NCBI GenBank assembly: GCA_024693285.1
Contig: JAILLE010000039.1
Span: forward strand, 1 to 64,000
DNA length: 64,000 nt
From: Bacteroidales bacterium
Lineage (GTDB): Bacteria; Bacteroidota; Bacteroidia; Bacteroidales; UBA932
Direction of reading: 5' to 3'
Positions 17,743-26,187 of this stretch are shown one piece after another (position 1 is the stretch's first letter; the number at the start of each line of letters is the position of its first letter). Below the pieces are notes generated by a model. The model made no database searches and was not told where the DNA came from. It worked only from the letters and a program-made list of their open reading frames with translations. Made by a program: the position numbers and the translations under genes.

Positions 17743-18714
17743 ATGACAACAACAATTATCTGGACCATCGCGATCATTTCGGGTCTCGGCCTGCTGCTCG
17801 CGTTGACCCTCTACCTTGTCGCACAGCGCTTCAAGGTCGTGGAGGATCCTCGCATTGAGCTGGTTGAGAAGGCTATGCCCGGGGCGAATTGCGGTGGCTG
17901 TGGTTTCGCTGGTTGCCATGCTTTCGCTGATTCAGCGGTGAAGGCGCCGAATCTGGACAATCACTACTGTCCGGTCGGAGGCAACGAGACGATGAAGAAG
18001 GTTGCCGAGATCCTCGGCTACGAGATCAAGGAGAAGGCCCCTATGGTGGCCGTGGTCCGTTGTAACGGCACCTGCTCCGCCAGACCTAGAACCAGTGAGT
18101 ACGACGGCACCCTTTCCTGCAAGGTGAAGGCGTCTCTCTATGCCGGTGACACCGGTTGCTCTTATGGTTGCCTTGGTTGCGGGGACTGTGTGGCCGCTTG
18201 TAAGTTCGGGGCGATCTCTATGGATCCCGAGACCGGACTTCCTGTGGTGGACGAGGAGAAATGTACCGCTTGCGGCGCTTGCGCGAAGGCCTGTCCAAAG
18301 GCTATTATCGAGCTTCGCAAGAAGGGACCTCGCGGTATGAGGGAATATGTCTCCTGCGTCAACAAGGACAAGGGACCCGGGGTCAAGAAGGCCTGCGCTA
18401 ACGCTTGCATCGGTTGCGGAATATGCGCGAAGACCTGTACCCACGACGCCATAGTCCTGGAGAACAATGTGGCTTACATTGACTTCGAGAAGTGCAAGCT
18501 TTGCCGTGAGTGTGAGGCGATGTGCCCGACCGGAGCCATCCACGGAGTCAACTTCCCGAAACCGATTGACAAGGATGCCATAAAGGCCCGTGTACAGGAA
18601 CGCCAGAAGAAGGCCCGTGAGGCAGCCGCCGCGGCAGCGGAGGCCGCCAAGGCTATTGAGGTTCCAGTCAAGCCAGCTGTTGAAGAAGTAAAAAAGGAGG
18701 AAAGCAATGGCTAA
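17743..18714 (+). CDS. rnfB: Rnf complex subunit RnfB
   Basis: The 323-residue protein has an N-terminal membrane helix, the 4Fe-4S domain CGGCGFAGCHAFADS, and four ferredoxin motifs (CLGCGDCVAACKFGA, CTACGACAKACPKA, CIGCGICAKTCTHDA, CKLCRECEAMCPTGA). RnfB is the ferredoxin-facing entry point of the Rnf pump. The many clusters make this the long form seen in Bacteroidetes and acetogens. The tail is Ala/Glu/Lys rich (AREAAAAAAEAAKA), like the RnfC tail. Its last codons overlap the rnfC start (18707-18714). Confidence 0.95.
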   Translation: MTTTIIWTIAIISGLGLLLALTLYLVAQRFKVVEDPRIELVEKAMPGANCGGCGFAGCHAFADSAVKAPNLDNHYCPVGGNETMKKVAEILGYEIKEKAPMVAVVRCNGTCSARPRTSEYDGTLSCKVKASLYAGDTGCSYGCLGCGDCVAACKFGAISMDPETGLPVVDEEKCTACGACAKACPKAIIELRKKGPRGMREYVSCVNKDKGPGVKKACANACIGCGICAKTCTHDAIVLENNVAYIDFEKCKLCRECEAMCPTGAIHGVNFPKPIDKDAIKARVQERQKKAREAAAAAAEAAKAIEVPVKPAVEEVKKEESNG

Positions 18715-20125
18715 AAGAACATTCTCGATAGGCGGTGTTCATCCCGCTGATTCCAAGATATCCAGAGGCTGCAAACTGGAATACCTCCCGATCCCTCCGA
18801 CAGTGTATATCGCTCTGTCACAGCATATAGGCGCTCCGGCCAAGCCGGTTGTCACTGTGGGTGACAAGGTGAAGGTCGGTCAGGTACTGGCCGAACCGGG
18901 CGGTTTCATGTCGGCATATATCCATTCCTCAGTCTCCGGAACAGTCAAGTCTATAGGTCCGAGAAAGGATCTTTCCGGCAACAACCAGATGGTCGTCGAG
19001 ATCGCTGTCGAAGGAGACGAATGGATGGAGAATATCGACCGCACTGACACTCTCGTGACTGATATTCCCGATGATCCCAAGGCTATTATCGAAAAGATCA
19101 AACTTGGCGGTGTGGTCGGACTGGGAGGAGCCACCTTCCCGACCCATGTCAAGCTCAGCCCGCCTCCGGGGAAGGTCTGTGAGATGCTGATTATCAACGG
19201 CTGCGAGTGCGAGCCTTACCTCACATCCGACTTTCGTACCCTCCTTGAGAAAGGTGAGCAGGTGGTAATCGGTACCGCTATCATCAAGAAAGCTCTCGGG
19301 GTCGCCAAGGCAACGATAGCTATTGAGGATAATAAGCTGGAGGCTATCGAGCATATTCAGAAAGTAGTCGACGAGTTCAAGTCCAAAGGTCCTGAATATT
19401 CCGGGATCGAGGTCTTGTCACTTATGAAGAAATATCCGGAAGGTGGTGAGAAACAACTAATTGACGCTGTGATGCACCGCCAGGTCAAGTCCGGCGGACT
19501 GCCTATCGATGTGGGTGCTGTCGTGGACAATGTCTGCACCGCCCTCGCTGTCTATGAGGCCGTCCAGAAGAATAAGCCTCTGATCGACAACTCGGTGACT
19601 GTCACAGGTGAGTGCTTCCCGAAACAGGCCAACCTGATTGTCAGGGTCGGTACTCCGCTTAATTATGTCATAGATTATCTTGGCGGTGTGCCTGAGGCTG
19701 CGGCTAAGGTGATTAGCGGAGGTCCGATGATGGGCAAGTCTATCGCCAATCTTGAGGCCGCCACGATGAAGGGCACCGGAGGTCTTTTGTTCCTCACAAG
19801 AGAGCAGACCAAGAGGATGCCTGAGAGCAACTGTATCCGTTGCGGAAAATGCGCTGAGGCCTGTCCTATGGGTCTCGAGCCTTTCCTTCTTAACCGTCTG
19901 GCGAAAGCCGGTGACACGGATGCCCTGGAGGCCAATGCTGTCCAGGACTGCATCATGTGCGGTTGCTGCTTGTACTCCTGCCCCGCCGGGATTCCGCTGC
20001 TGGACATCATCAGCCAGGCCAGGGGACAGGTCATGGGTATTATGAGAGCCCGCGCGGCTGCCGCGAAGGCTGCCGCTGAGGCCGCCAAGGCCGCCGCTGA
20101 GGCAGCTAAACCTAAATCCGAATAG
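18707..20125 (+). CDS. rnfC: Rnf complex subunit RnfC
   Basis: The 472-residue protein begins with the RnfC barrel-sandwich region (KRTFSIGGVHPADSK), followed by the FMN/NADH-binding part (GGVVGLGGATFPTHVK, INGCECEPYLT) and two ferredoxin motifs (CIRCGKCAEACPMG and CIMCGCCLYSCPAG). RnfC passes electrons to NAD+ on the cytoplasmic face. The C-terminus is a short Ala-rich helix with tandem AAAEAAK units, much shorter than the E. coli tail. It overlaps rnfB by eight bases and precedes rnfD by three. Confidence 0.95.
   Translation: MAKRTFSIGGVHPADSKISRGCKLEYLPIPPTVYIALSQHIGAPAKPVVTVGDKVKVGQVLAEPGGFMSAYIHSSVSGTVKSIGPRKDLSGNNQMVVEIAVEGDEWMENIDRTDTLVTDIPDDPKAIIEKIKLGGVVGLGGATFPTHVKLSPPPGKVCEMLIINGCECEPYLTSDFRTLLEKGEQVVIGTAIIKKALGVAKATIAIEDNKLEAIEHIQKVVDEFKSKGPEYSGIEVLSLMKKYPEGGEKQLIDAVMHRQVKSGGLPIDVGAVVDNVCTALAVYEAVQKNKPLIDNSVTVTGECFPKQANLIVRVGTPLNYVIDYLGGVPEAAAKVISGGPMMGKSIANLEAATMKGTGGLLFLTREQTKRMPESNCIRCGKCAEACPMGLEPFLLNRLAKAGDTDALEANAVQDCIMCGCCLYSCPAGIPLLDIISQARGQVMGIMRARAAAAKAAAEAAKAAAEAAKPKSE
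20053..20115 (+). repeat. 21-bp tandem repeat coding AAAEAAK in the RnfC tail
   Basis: The 3' end of rnfC carries GCC-GCT-GAG-GCC-GCC-AAG-like units repeated in phase, coding AAAEAAK twice after a related AAAAK unit. Units of this kind can change in number by slippage. Confidence 0.6.
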
Positions 20126-20128
20126 AGT

Positions 20129-21112
20129 ATGGACAAGATATTGGTTTCCCCTAACCCTCACATCCATTCAGCGACCACAACAAAGGTCCTGATGAGGGAT
20201 GTCGTGATCGCCCTGCTGCCGGCCGTCATAGTCTCGGTCGTGTTCTACGGCTGGAAAGAGCTGCTCGTCCTTGCGGTGAGCGTGTTGTCCTGCCTGGCGA
20301 TCGAGTACCTTATCACAAGGTATTGCATGAAGAAGGCCTCCACGATCGGTGATTGGTCAGCCGCTGTCACCGGAGTCCTTCTGGCTCTCAACTTGCCTCC
20401 GACCACTCCCTGGTGGGTTGTGTTCCTCGGCGCCCTGGTGGCTATCGGGGTCGCGAAGATGACCTTCGGAGGTCTTGGCCAGAACATTTTCAACCCGGCT
20501 TTGGTGGGACGTGTGTTCCTTCTCATCTCTTTCCCGACCTATATGACCCATTGGGAGATTCCCCAGGGCCTGTTCGGGGTTGATGCCATCTCCGGAGCCA
20601 CTCCTCTGGGAGCTATCAAGGAAGGCTTGATGCAGGGCGCCTCTGTACCTGACCTGATGGCCAGCCATGGTTACACATATTCCCAGATGCTCTTCGCCAA
20701 CATAGGCGGCTCAGCCGGAGAGGCTTGCGCGATAGCTATTCTCGTCGGTTTCATCTACCTGGTCGCGCGCAAGGTCATCAAGCCTTGGATCACCCTGTCG
20801 ATCCTCGGTACCGTGGCCGCCGTGTCCTGCATCTTCTGGCTCGCCAATCCCGCCCAGTTCACCGATCCTCTGTTCAACCTCCTCACCGGTGGTCTCCTCC
20901 TCGGTTCCTGCTTCATGGCGACTGACTACGTGACCAGCCCGATGAGCACTAAGGGTGGAATCATCTTCGGTATAGGTATTGGTTTCATCACATTGATGAT
21001 CAGGTACTTCGGTTCTTATCCGGAAGGTGTGAGCTTCGCTATTCTCATCATGAACTCCACGGTTCCTCTTCTCAACAACTGGTTCCATCAGAAAAAATAC
21101 GGGAGGGCTTAG
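20129..21112 (+). CDS. rnfD: Rnf complex subunit RnfD
   Basis: The 327-residue protein starts with SPNPHIHSATTTKVLMRDV, typical of RnfD/NqrB, and has multiple membrane helices. The flavin attachment motif SGATPLGAIKEG is present, where the Thr would carry covalent FMN. RnfD forms the membrane channel core of the ion pump with RnfA and RnfE. It sits between rnfC and rnfG with gaps of three bases on each side. Confidence 0.95.
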   Translation: MDKILVSPNPHIHSATTTKVLMRDVVIALLPAVIVSVVFYGWKELLVLAVSVLSCLAIEYLITRYCMKKASTIGDWSAAVTGVLLALNLPPTTPWWVVFLGALVAIGVAKMTFGGLGQNIFNPALVGRVFLLISFPTYMTHWEIPQGLFGVDAISGATPLGAIKEGLMQGASVPDLMASHGYTYSQMLFANIGGSAGEACAIAILVGFIYLVARKVIKPWITLSILGTVAAVSCIFWLANPAQFTDPLFNLLTGGLLLGSCFMATDYVTSPMSTKGGIIFGIGIGFITLMIRYFGSYPEGVSFAILIMNSTVPLLNNWFHQKKYGRA

Positions 21113-21115
21113 AAT

Positions 21116-21679
21116 ATGGCAGCAAAATCAAATCTCATTAATATGGCCCTGTGCCTTACGGCCGTCTGCCTTGTCTGTTCAGCCCTGCTGGGCGGGATGT
21201 ATGTCCTGACAGCCGAGCCGATCGCCAAAGCGAACGCCGAAATCCTCAAAGCCTCCATCGGAGCGGTTCTTCCTGAAGGTGGGGAACTATCTGAGGCTAA
21301 GCCTGTTGAGGTCGGTGGACAGCCTTCCGAATATTATGTCAGCACTTCCGGTGATGAGGTCAAGGCCTATGCCGTCAAGTCCACTGTGGTCGGTTTCGGA
21401 GGCCCCTTGACCCTGATGGTCGGAATCACCCCTGACGGGAAAGTATACAACACCTCAGTCTTGTCACATACAGAGACGCCCGGACTCGGCGCGAAGTGTA
21501 ACACGGACGAGCATTTCTACTCACAGTTCAAAGGTTTCGACCCTACCTCCAAGATCCTGTCTGTCAAGAAGGATGGCGGGGATATTGACGCTATCACCGC
21601 TTCCACAATCACCTCCAGGGCATATACCCTGGCGGTTAAAAACGCTGTGGAGGCTTTAAAGACCATTAAAGGAGAATAG
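21116..21679 (+). CDS. rnfG: Rnf complex subunit RnfG
   Basis: The 187-residue protein has one N-terminal membrane helix (MALCLTAVCLVCSALLGGMY) and an FMN-binding domain facing the periplasm. The ETPGLGAK motif and the covalent flavin site DAITASTITSRA are intact. It carries electrons between the RnfD flavin and the membrane subunits. Length and order (after rnfD, before rnfE) are standard. Confidence 0.95.
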   Translation: MAAKSNLINMALCLTAVCLVCSALLGGMYVLTAEPIAKANAEILKASIGAVLPEGGELSEAKPVEVGGQPSEYYVSTSGDEVKAYAVKSTVVGFGGPLTLMVGITPDGKVYNTSVLSHTETPGLGAKCNTDEHFYSQFKGFDPTSKILSVKKDGGDIDAITASTITSRAYTLAVKNAVEALKTIKGE

Positions 21680-21682
21680 GCT

Positions 21683-22273
21683 ATGAGCAAGAGAAAATTA
21701 GGCATATTCACTAAAGGCTTCTTCAAGGAGAACCCGACCTTCGTCCTTCTCCTTGGACTTTGCCCCACCTTGGCTACCACGACTTCAGCCATCAACGGTA
21801 TGAGCATGGGTCTCGCGACCTTGTTCGTACTGGTGCTCTCGAATATCGTGATCTCGGCTATCGCGCCTGTGGTTCCGGACAAGGTTCATATTCCTGTCTA
21901 TATTGTGGTTATCGCGACCTTCGTCACGATTCTGCAGTTCGCCATGCAGGCCTACACTCCTGACATGTACAAGACCCTGGGACTCTTCATCCCGCTGATC
22001 GTCGTGAACTGTATCGTCCTCGGACGCGCCGAGGCCTTCGCCAGCAAGAACGGGATTGTTGACTCGGCCCTTGACGGACTCGGGATCGGATTCGGCTTCA
22101 CAATGAGCCTCACCGTCCTTGGCCTTGTCAGGGAGATCCTCGGAAGCGGATCCGCTTTCGGCTGGAAGTTCATCTCCGGCGACGGTATCCTGGTGTTCAT
22201 CATGGCTCCCGGAGCGTTTATCGCCCTCGGCTACCTGATGGTCCTTTTCAACAAAATCGCTAAAAAGAGCTAG
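21683..22273 (+). CDS. rnfE: Rnf complex subunit RnfE
   Basis: The 196-residue integral membrane protein matches RnfE/NqrD: FFKENPTFVLLLGLCPTLA near the N-terminus and FIPLIVVNCIVLGRAEAFAS in the middle, with about six helices. The conserved cysteines in GLCP and VNCIVLGRA are those thought to hold an iron-sulfur centre shared with RnfA. It is three bases from rnfG and three from rnfA. Confidence 0.95.
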   Translation: MSKRKLGIFTKGFFKENPTFVLLLGLCPTLATTTSAINGMSMGLATLFVLVLSNIVISAIAPVVPDKVHIPVYIVVIATFVTILQFAMQAYTPDMYKTLGLFIPLIVVNCIVLGRAEAFASKNGIVDSALDGLGIGFGFTMSLTVLGLVREILGSGSAFGWKFISGDGILVFIMAPGAFIALGYLMVLFNKIAKKS

Positions 22274-22276
22274 GCT

Positions 22277-22879
22277 ATGGAATTTTTCCTCATAATTATT
22301 TCGGCGATATTCGTCAATAATATAATGCTGGCCCAGTTCCTGGGCACATGTCCGTTCATCGGAGTATCCAGCAAGGTTTCGACAGCGACCGGAATGTCCG
22401 GAGCGGTGGTCTTCGTCATCACTCTTGCGACTCTTGTCACCTACTTGATTAACAAGTACTTGCTGGTAGCATTCGGCTTGGAGTTCCTCCAGACGATCGC
22501 TTTCATTCTCGTGATCGCTTCCCTGGTCCAGATGGTTGAGATCGTTCTGAAGAAGATCAGCCCCTCGCTTTACCAGGCTTTGGGAATATTCCTTCCGCTG
22601 ATCACCACCAACTGCGCCGTTTTGGGTGTCGCCCTTAACGTCGTGACCAAGGAGTTCACATTCGGCGGAGGCCCTGCGCATATGCTCAACCTCGGACAGG
22701 CTATAGTCTACGCTTTCGCTACGGCTATCGGCTACGGAATGGCTCTGATCCTCTTCGCTGGAATGCGTGAGCATCTTGAGCTCAACGATGTCCCGAAGCA
22801 GTTCAAAGGCGTTCCTATCGCTCTTGTGACCTGCGGCATCCTGGCCATGGCGTTCATGGGATTCTCTGGAATGGTGTAG
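22277..22879 (+). CDS. rnfA: Rnf complex subunit RnfA
   Basis: The 200-residue protein matches RnfA/NqrE: FVNNIMLAQFLGTCPFIGVS near the N-terminus and LPLITTNCAVLGVALN in the middle, with about six helices inverted relative to RnfE. The paired cysteines match those of RnfE. It completes the set B-C-D-G-E-A, so the operon encodes a whole complex coupling ferredoxin oxidation and NAD+ reduction to Na+ or H+ export. Confidence 0.95.
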   Translation: MEFFLIIISAIFVNNIMLAQFLGTCPFIGVSSKVSTATGMSGAVVFVITLATLVTYLINKYLLVAFGLEFLQTIAFILVIASLVQMVEIVLKKISPSLYQALGIFLPLITTNCAVLGVALNVVTKEFTFGGGPAHMLNLGQAIVYAFATAIGYGMALILFAGMREHLELNDVPKQFKGVPIALVTCGILAMAFMGFSGMV

Positions 22880-22881
22880 TT

Positions 22882-23355
22882 ATGAAAAGAATTCTATTGG
22901 CATTAGCCGCGGTGGTGGCTTTTTCCTTTGTGGCAGTTGCCCAACCTAGGGCTGTCGGGCTTCGTGCCGGCAACTACGGGGTGGATGTGAGCTACGAGAA
23001 TTACGCAGGGGAGTTTGACTTCCTGGAGTTTGAGCTCGGACTGGATGACGCGTTCAATACCAACGCCTTCCATTTCGACGGGGTCTATAATATCATGATT
23101 GCCCAGCCCGATTGGAGCGCTTATGGACAGTGGGGTATCTATGCCGGCCCTGGAGCCAGCGTCGCTGTCTGGACTAACGAGAAAGACGAGAATTTGGTTT
23201 ATGCGGGACTCCTCGGGAACGTTGGGTTGGAATATATTTTCGACTTCCCGCTCCAGTTCTCCCTTAGTTTGCGGCCACGTCTTATGTTCGGAGACGGCAA
23301 GATCCGCAAGAACGGGCTTTTCACCCTGGGTCTTGGAGTGAGGTACATGTTTTAG
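22882..23355 (+). CDS. small outer-membrane beta-barrel protein
   Basis: The 157-residue protein has a signal peptide (ILLALAAVVAFSFVAVAQ) and a body of alternating hydrophobic strands ending in aromatic Phe (GLGVRYMF), as expected for a small outer-membrane barrel. No specific family is recognised. It starts two bases after rnfA and is followed by a strong terminator, so it is the last gene of the rnf transcript. A direct role with Rnf is not obvious. Confidence 0.75.
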   Translation: MKRILLALAAVVAFSFVAVAQPRAVGLRAGNYGVDVSYENYAGEFDFLEFELGLDDAFNTNAFHFDGVYNIMIAQPDWSAYGQWGIYAGPGASVAVWTNEKDENLVYAGLLGNVGLEYIFDFPLQFSLSLRPRLMFGDGKIRKNGLFTLGLGVRYMF

Positions 23356-23372
23356 AATCAATGCTTTTTAGA

Positions 23373-23404
23373 AAATGGGTGGATAAACAGTCCACCCATT
23401 TTTG
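23373..23404 (+). terminator. rho-independent terminator after the rnf operon
   Basis: The stem ATGGGTGGA / TCCACCCAT with loop TAAACAG is followed by TTTTT. It lies 18 bases past the stop of the outer-membrane protein gene and closes the long plus-strand unit that begins at 11069. Confidence 0.85.
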
Positions 23405-23419
23405 TGCGATTACTGACAA

Positions 23420-24344
23420 ATGAGGAAGCAATCGGTTTTATTATTAATATTAGCGCTCGCGTATGCGTCAAGGTATTTCAATGAACCGTCGTACCTGGCT
23501 CTCGCTGAAAAGGCGGGCGACTATTACTACGAAAACCACCTCGCGAAGGGCTATGTGGGAGGCGGTCCAGCGGAGATACTACAGGCTCCGGACAGCGAGT
23601 CTTCCGGCGAGCTCGCTGAGTCGTTCACAGCCCTTTACGAGATTACCCGTGATGAGAAATGGCTGAAGCGAGCTTGCGATGCGGCCGCATATTTCTCAAC
23701 TTGGGTCGTTTCTTATGACTACAAGTTCCCGGAGAATTCCATCTTCGGCCAGCATGGTGTCCAGTCCGCCGCTCCGTCTGGGCGAGCGTACAGAATGAGC
23801 ACAGCGGCCCCGGTATCTATGTGCTTTCGGGCGATTTCCTGCTGAAACTCTATCGTCGCACCGGCGACAGGCGCTACCTCGAACTAGACAGGGATATGGC
23901 TCACAACATCGTGCAGTATGTTAATACTGAGGGCAATCACATCCAGAGCGATGGTGGATTCGGCTATGTCACGGAGCGTGTGAATATAGGTGACTGGGAG
24001 GGTGAGAGCGGCATAGGCAATATTCCGCGGGATGACTCGAATATAGCTTGGGAGAATACCACTCTATTCCATACCACTGAGAATCCTGGCATTTACGTCC
24101 AGCCGGGCAAGGGTGAGATCACGGTCTTTGACCATGTCACCGCGAAGATTGCCAGTAGCGACGCCTCGAGTGTCACCCTTGAGATTTCCAACCCGACCTA
24201 CCGAGATGGCGATATCTCCGTCCTGGCGGAGACTTCCGGATATGCCCAAAAGAACTCCCTGGGCTGGAACGCCTTTTATACATGGCCCAAGGTCCACGTC
24301 CCAGCGGAGGGACCGTCACCGTGACTTTGCCTGTAAACTTCTGA
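23420..24344 (+). pseudogene. decayed alpha/alpha-toroid glycosidase-like gene
   Basis: Three reading frames join into one protein if two single-base losses are repaired. The first frame (from ATG 23420) runs to about 23775; continuity resumes one base early as WASVQNEHSGPGIYVLSGDF. A second loss near 24308 moves the frame to GTVTVTLPVNF and a stop at 24344. The hydrophobic start runs straight into ALAYASRYFNEPSYLALAEK with no usual N-terminal domain, so an internal deletion is likely too. The helical-hairpin pattern (ESSGELAESFTALYEIT, FLLKLYRRTGDRRYLEL) resembles six-hairpin glycosidases, followed by a beta-sandwich-like tail. The exact family is not recognised. Its end overlaps the convergent gene by 29 bases. 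Confidence 0.8.
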
Positions 24345-26112
24345 TATAGAAACCTTTGCTTGTCGGAGCGTCGCTCCTGCATTGCATGTGGAGATAAGAC
24401 AGTCCCAGCGGGCTGTCTTTCTTTGTATGCGCGCGGGTGATTTGGCGGCCGTCGCAGGAAACCACAACCCATTCTGGGTCATAGTCCAATTTTAGGGTAT
24501 GCCATGATTTGACCGGCAACTGGGCTGATGATAGATCAACCGAGAATTGAGCCTGAAGATCCACGTAAGGGTCGCAAGGATTGAACCAACAGTCTGTCAA
24601 GCTGATGCGCATCACGTCTTCGGATAGGTAAAAGCCGATTTCCACCTGCCCGCTGTGACTCGCCGGGAAATTCCATGTGAGTCCCTGCAGGTCATTGAAT
24701 AGCCGCTCGTCGGGATACTTCGACACTTGAAGGACATCGGAATAGCCTCCTTCCGGATCAGGTACGAGCAACGCTCCGTTGGTGCGATTCCAGGCGCAGT
24801 GGCCATTTCCGACATAAGCCTCTGCTGAACCGGAAATGCTTTTGACATACACGAAGGTGCTTAGACCTTCCAATCCATCCATGAAGTCTTCCTGCCGATC
24901 AGTCTCTTTGAGCCAATCCAGGTCGAAAATCAGCATCCTTCTTGAAACAGGATTTTGCCCCACGGAGACCAGAATCTTATTGAAGGGGAGCTCAAAAGCC
25001 TGGAATTGGTGGACGCTCTTGTCCAGGGAATACAATACGCCGCCAACATATCGGAAATCTGCGTTGTTCCTAATTCCGTTGAGGTATAGTTCACGGACAC
25101 CTGTCCAGTTCTCGCCCTTGTCTGATGAGATGGCGGCATGAGCGACGTCCCTGTTGGTGAAAACATCCTCCCAGGTCCCGTCCTTGACTGTCTCTGCCAC
25201 GGGAGGAGTCTGCTTCTCGTGGTCCAATTCCGGCAGAGGACGGGTGTTGTTCCAAAAATTAAGGATTCTGCCATCCGACAGCCGCAGCATGAATGGGGTC
25301 GTGATACATCCTTGAAATACAGATGGTTCCGGCTCGGACCATGTCGTTCCTCCGTCTTCGGAAAAAGACTGGTAGAAGGCATCTGTGGCATTGCGGATTA
25401 ACATCATCATTTTCCCCAGGGAGATCTCGCAAGCCATAGGTTCGGTACCGCAGTCATTGCTCCATCTGATGCCTTGGTGCGGGAACACTATTTCCGGTTT
25501 CGGCGGATGGGGGAGCTCCACCAGATGAAATGTTTTTCCGTAATCGTCTGTATAGATGAAAGTCGGGACTGATTCATTCCGTTCATTGCGGCGTTGCCCA
25601 GTGAAAAAGATACGATCGGAATAATCTGATTTGGTAGGTTGGAAACAGTCTGAAAACCGGTAGGAGGAGATTTTAACCTGCTCAGGCTCAGGATCTTCCG
25701 GACCAATCTTGGAAATCAGGAACCAAGTCCCTTCAGCATCTGCCCGTGAGGTCACGAAAATGTCTTTTACGGGAATATAGGTACACGCTCCCATCTTGCC
25801 ATGGGAATACCTGGTTTTCCACGTCAGGCCTCCATCGACAGAGGACAGGTAGGCGGCCTTCCCTTTCGGATTCTTTTTGTCTCGTTCAATCGAGCCGTAG
25901 CATCGGATCTCACCGTCTGGAAGTATACAGACGCTTCGTCTGGCATCTTCCAAGGGTATGGCTACGACTGTCGGCGCATAAATGCTCTGGAGCATCTCTT
26001 TCTCCTCGACAGACATCCTGTTTTCCATCGCTTTAAGCCAAGGACGATTCAGAGGTTGGCCTGATAGTGTAGAGCTTAAGACAAGGCAGAATAGTAATAG
26101 TGTTCTTTTCAT
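24316..26112 (-). CDS. sialidase-like BNR-repeat secreted protein
   Basis: The 598-residue protein has a signal peptide (TLLLFCLVLSSTLSGQP) and a beta-propeller with Asp-box-like motifs SSVDGGLTW, DDYGKTF, SEDGGTTW and SSDKGENW. From about residue 430 a separate beta-sandwich-like domain follows (CAWNRTNGALLVPDPEGG to IRSLQAK). The propeller is that of the sialidase superfamily; whether it cleaves sialic acid is unproven because the classic YRIP motif is not clear here. The ATG at 26112 is preferred over the TTG nine bases upstream. It is divergent from the SGNH hydrolase and converges on the pseudogene. Confidence 0.75.
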   Translation of the reverse strand: MKRTLLLFCLVLSSTLSGQPLNRPWLKAMENRMSVEEKEMLQSIYAPTVVAIPLEDARRSVCILPDGEIRCYGSIERDKKNPKGKAAYLSSVDGGLTWKTRYSHGKMGACTYIPVKDIFVTSRADAEGTWFLISKIGPEDPEPEQVKISSYRFSDCFQPTKSDYSDRIFFTGQRRNERNESVPTFIYTDDYGKTFHLVELPHPPKPEIVFPHQGIRWSNDCGTEPMACEISLGKMMMLIRNATDAFYQSFSEDGGTTWSEPEPSVFQGCITTPFMLRLSDGRILNFWNNTRPLPELDHEKQTPPVAETVKDGTWEDVFTNRDVAHAAISSDKGENWTGVRELYLNGIRNNADFRYVGGVLYSLDKSVHQFQAFELPFNKILVSVGQNPVSRRMLIFDLDWLKETDRQEDFMDGLEGLSTFVYVKSISGSAEAYVGNGHCAWNRTNGALLVPDPEGGYSDVLQVSKYPDERLFNDLQGLTWNFPASHSGQVEIGFYLSEDVMRISLTDCWFNPCDPYVDLQAQFSVDLSSAQLPVKSWHTLKLDYDPEWVVVSCDGRQITRAHTKKDSPLGLSYLHMQCRSDAPTSKGFYIRSLQAKSR

Positions 26113-26156
26113 ATGGCGCAAGTTACCAAATAATATGTTTCATTGTCTTTTTTCGC

Positions 26157-26164
26157 TATTTTTG
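26157..26164 (+). promoter_or_regulatory. -7 promoter element (TATTTTTG) for the SGNH hydrolase
   Basis: TATTTTTG fits TAnnTTTG and lies 23 bases before the ATG at 26188 in an AT-rich gap between divergent genes. No convincing -33 TTTG is seen at the usual distance. Confidence 0.5.
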
Positions 26165-26187
26165 TGTTGGTCATTTAGCTTATTATT

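Noticed and set aside
21785..22774. 329-codon minus-strand frame across rnfE and rnfA
   Set aside because: Its product is extremely rich in Asp, Glu, His and Arg, as expected for the complement of membrane-protein codons.
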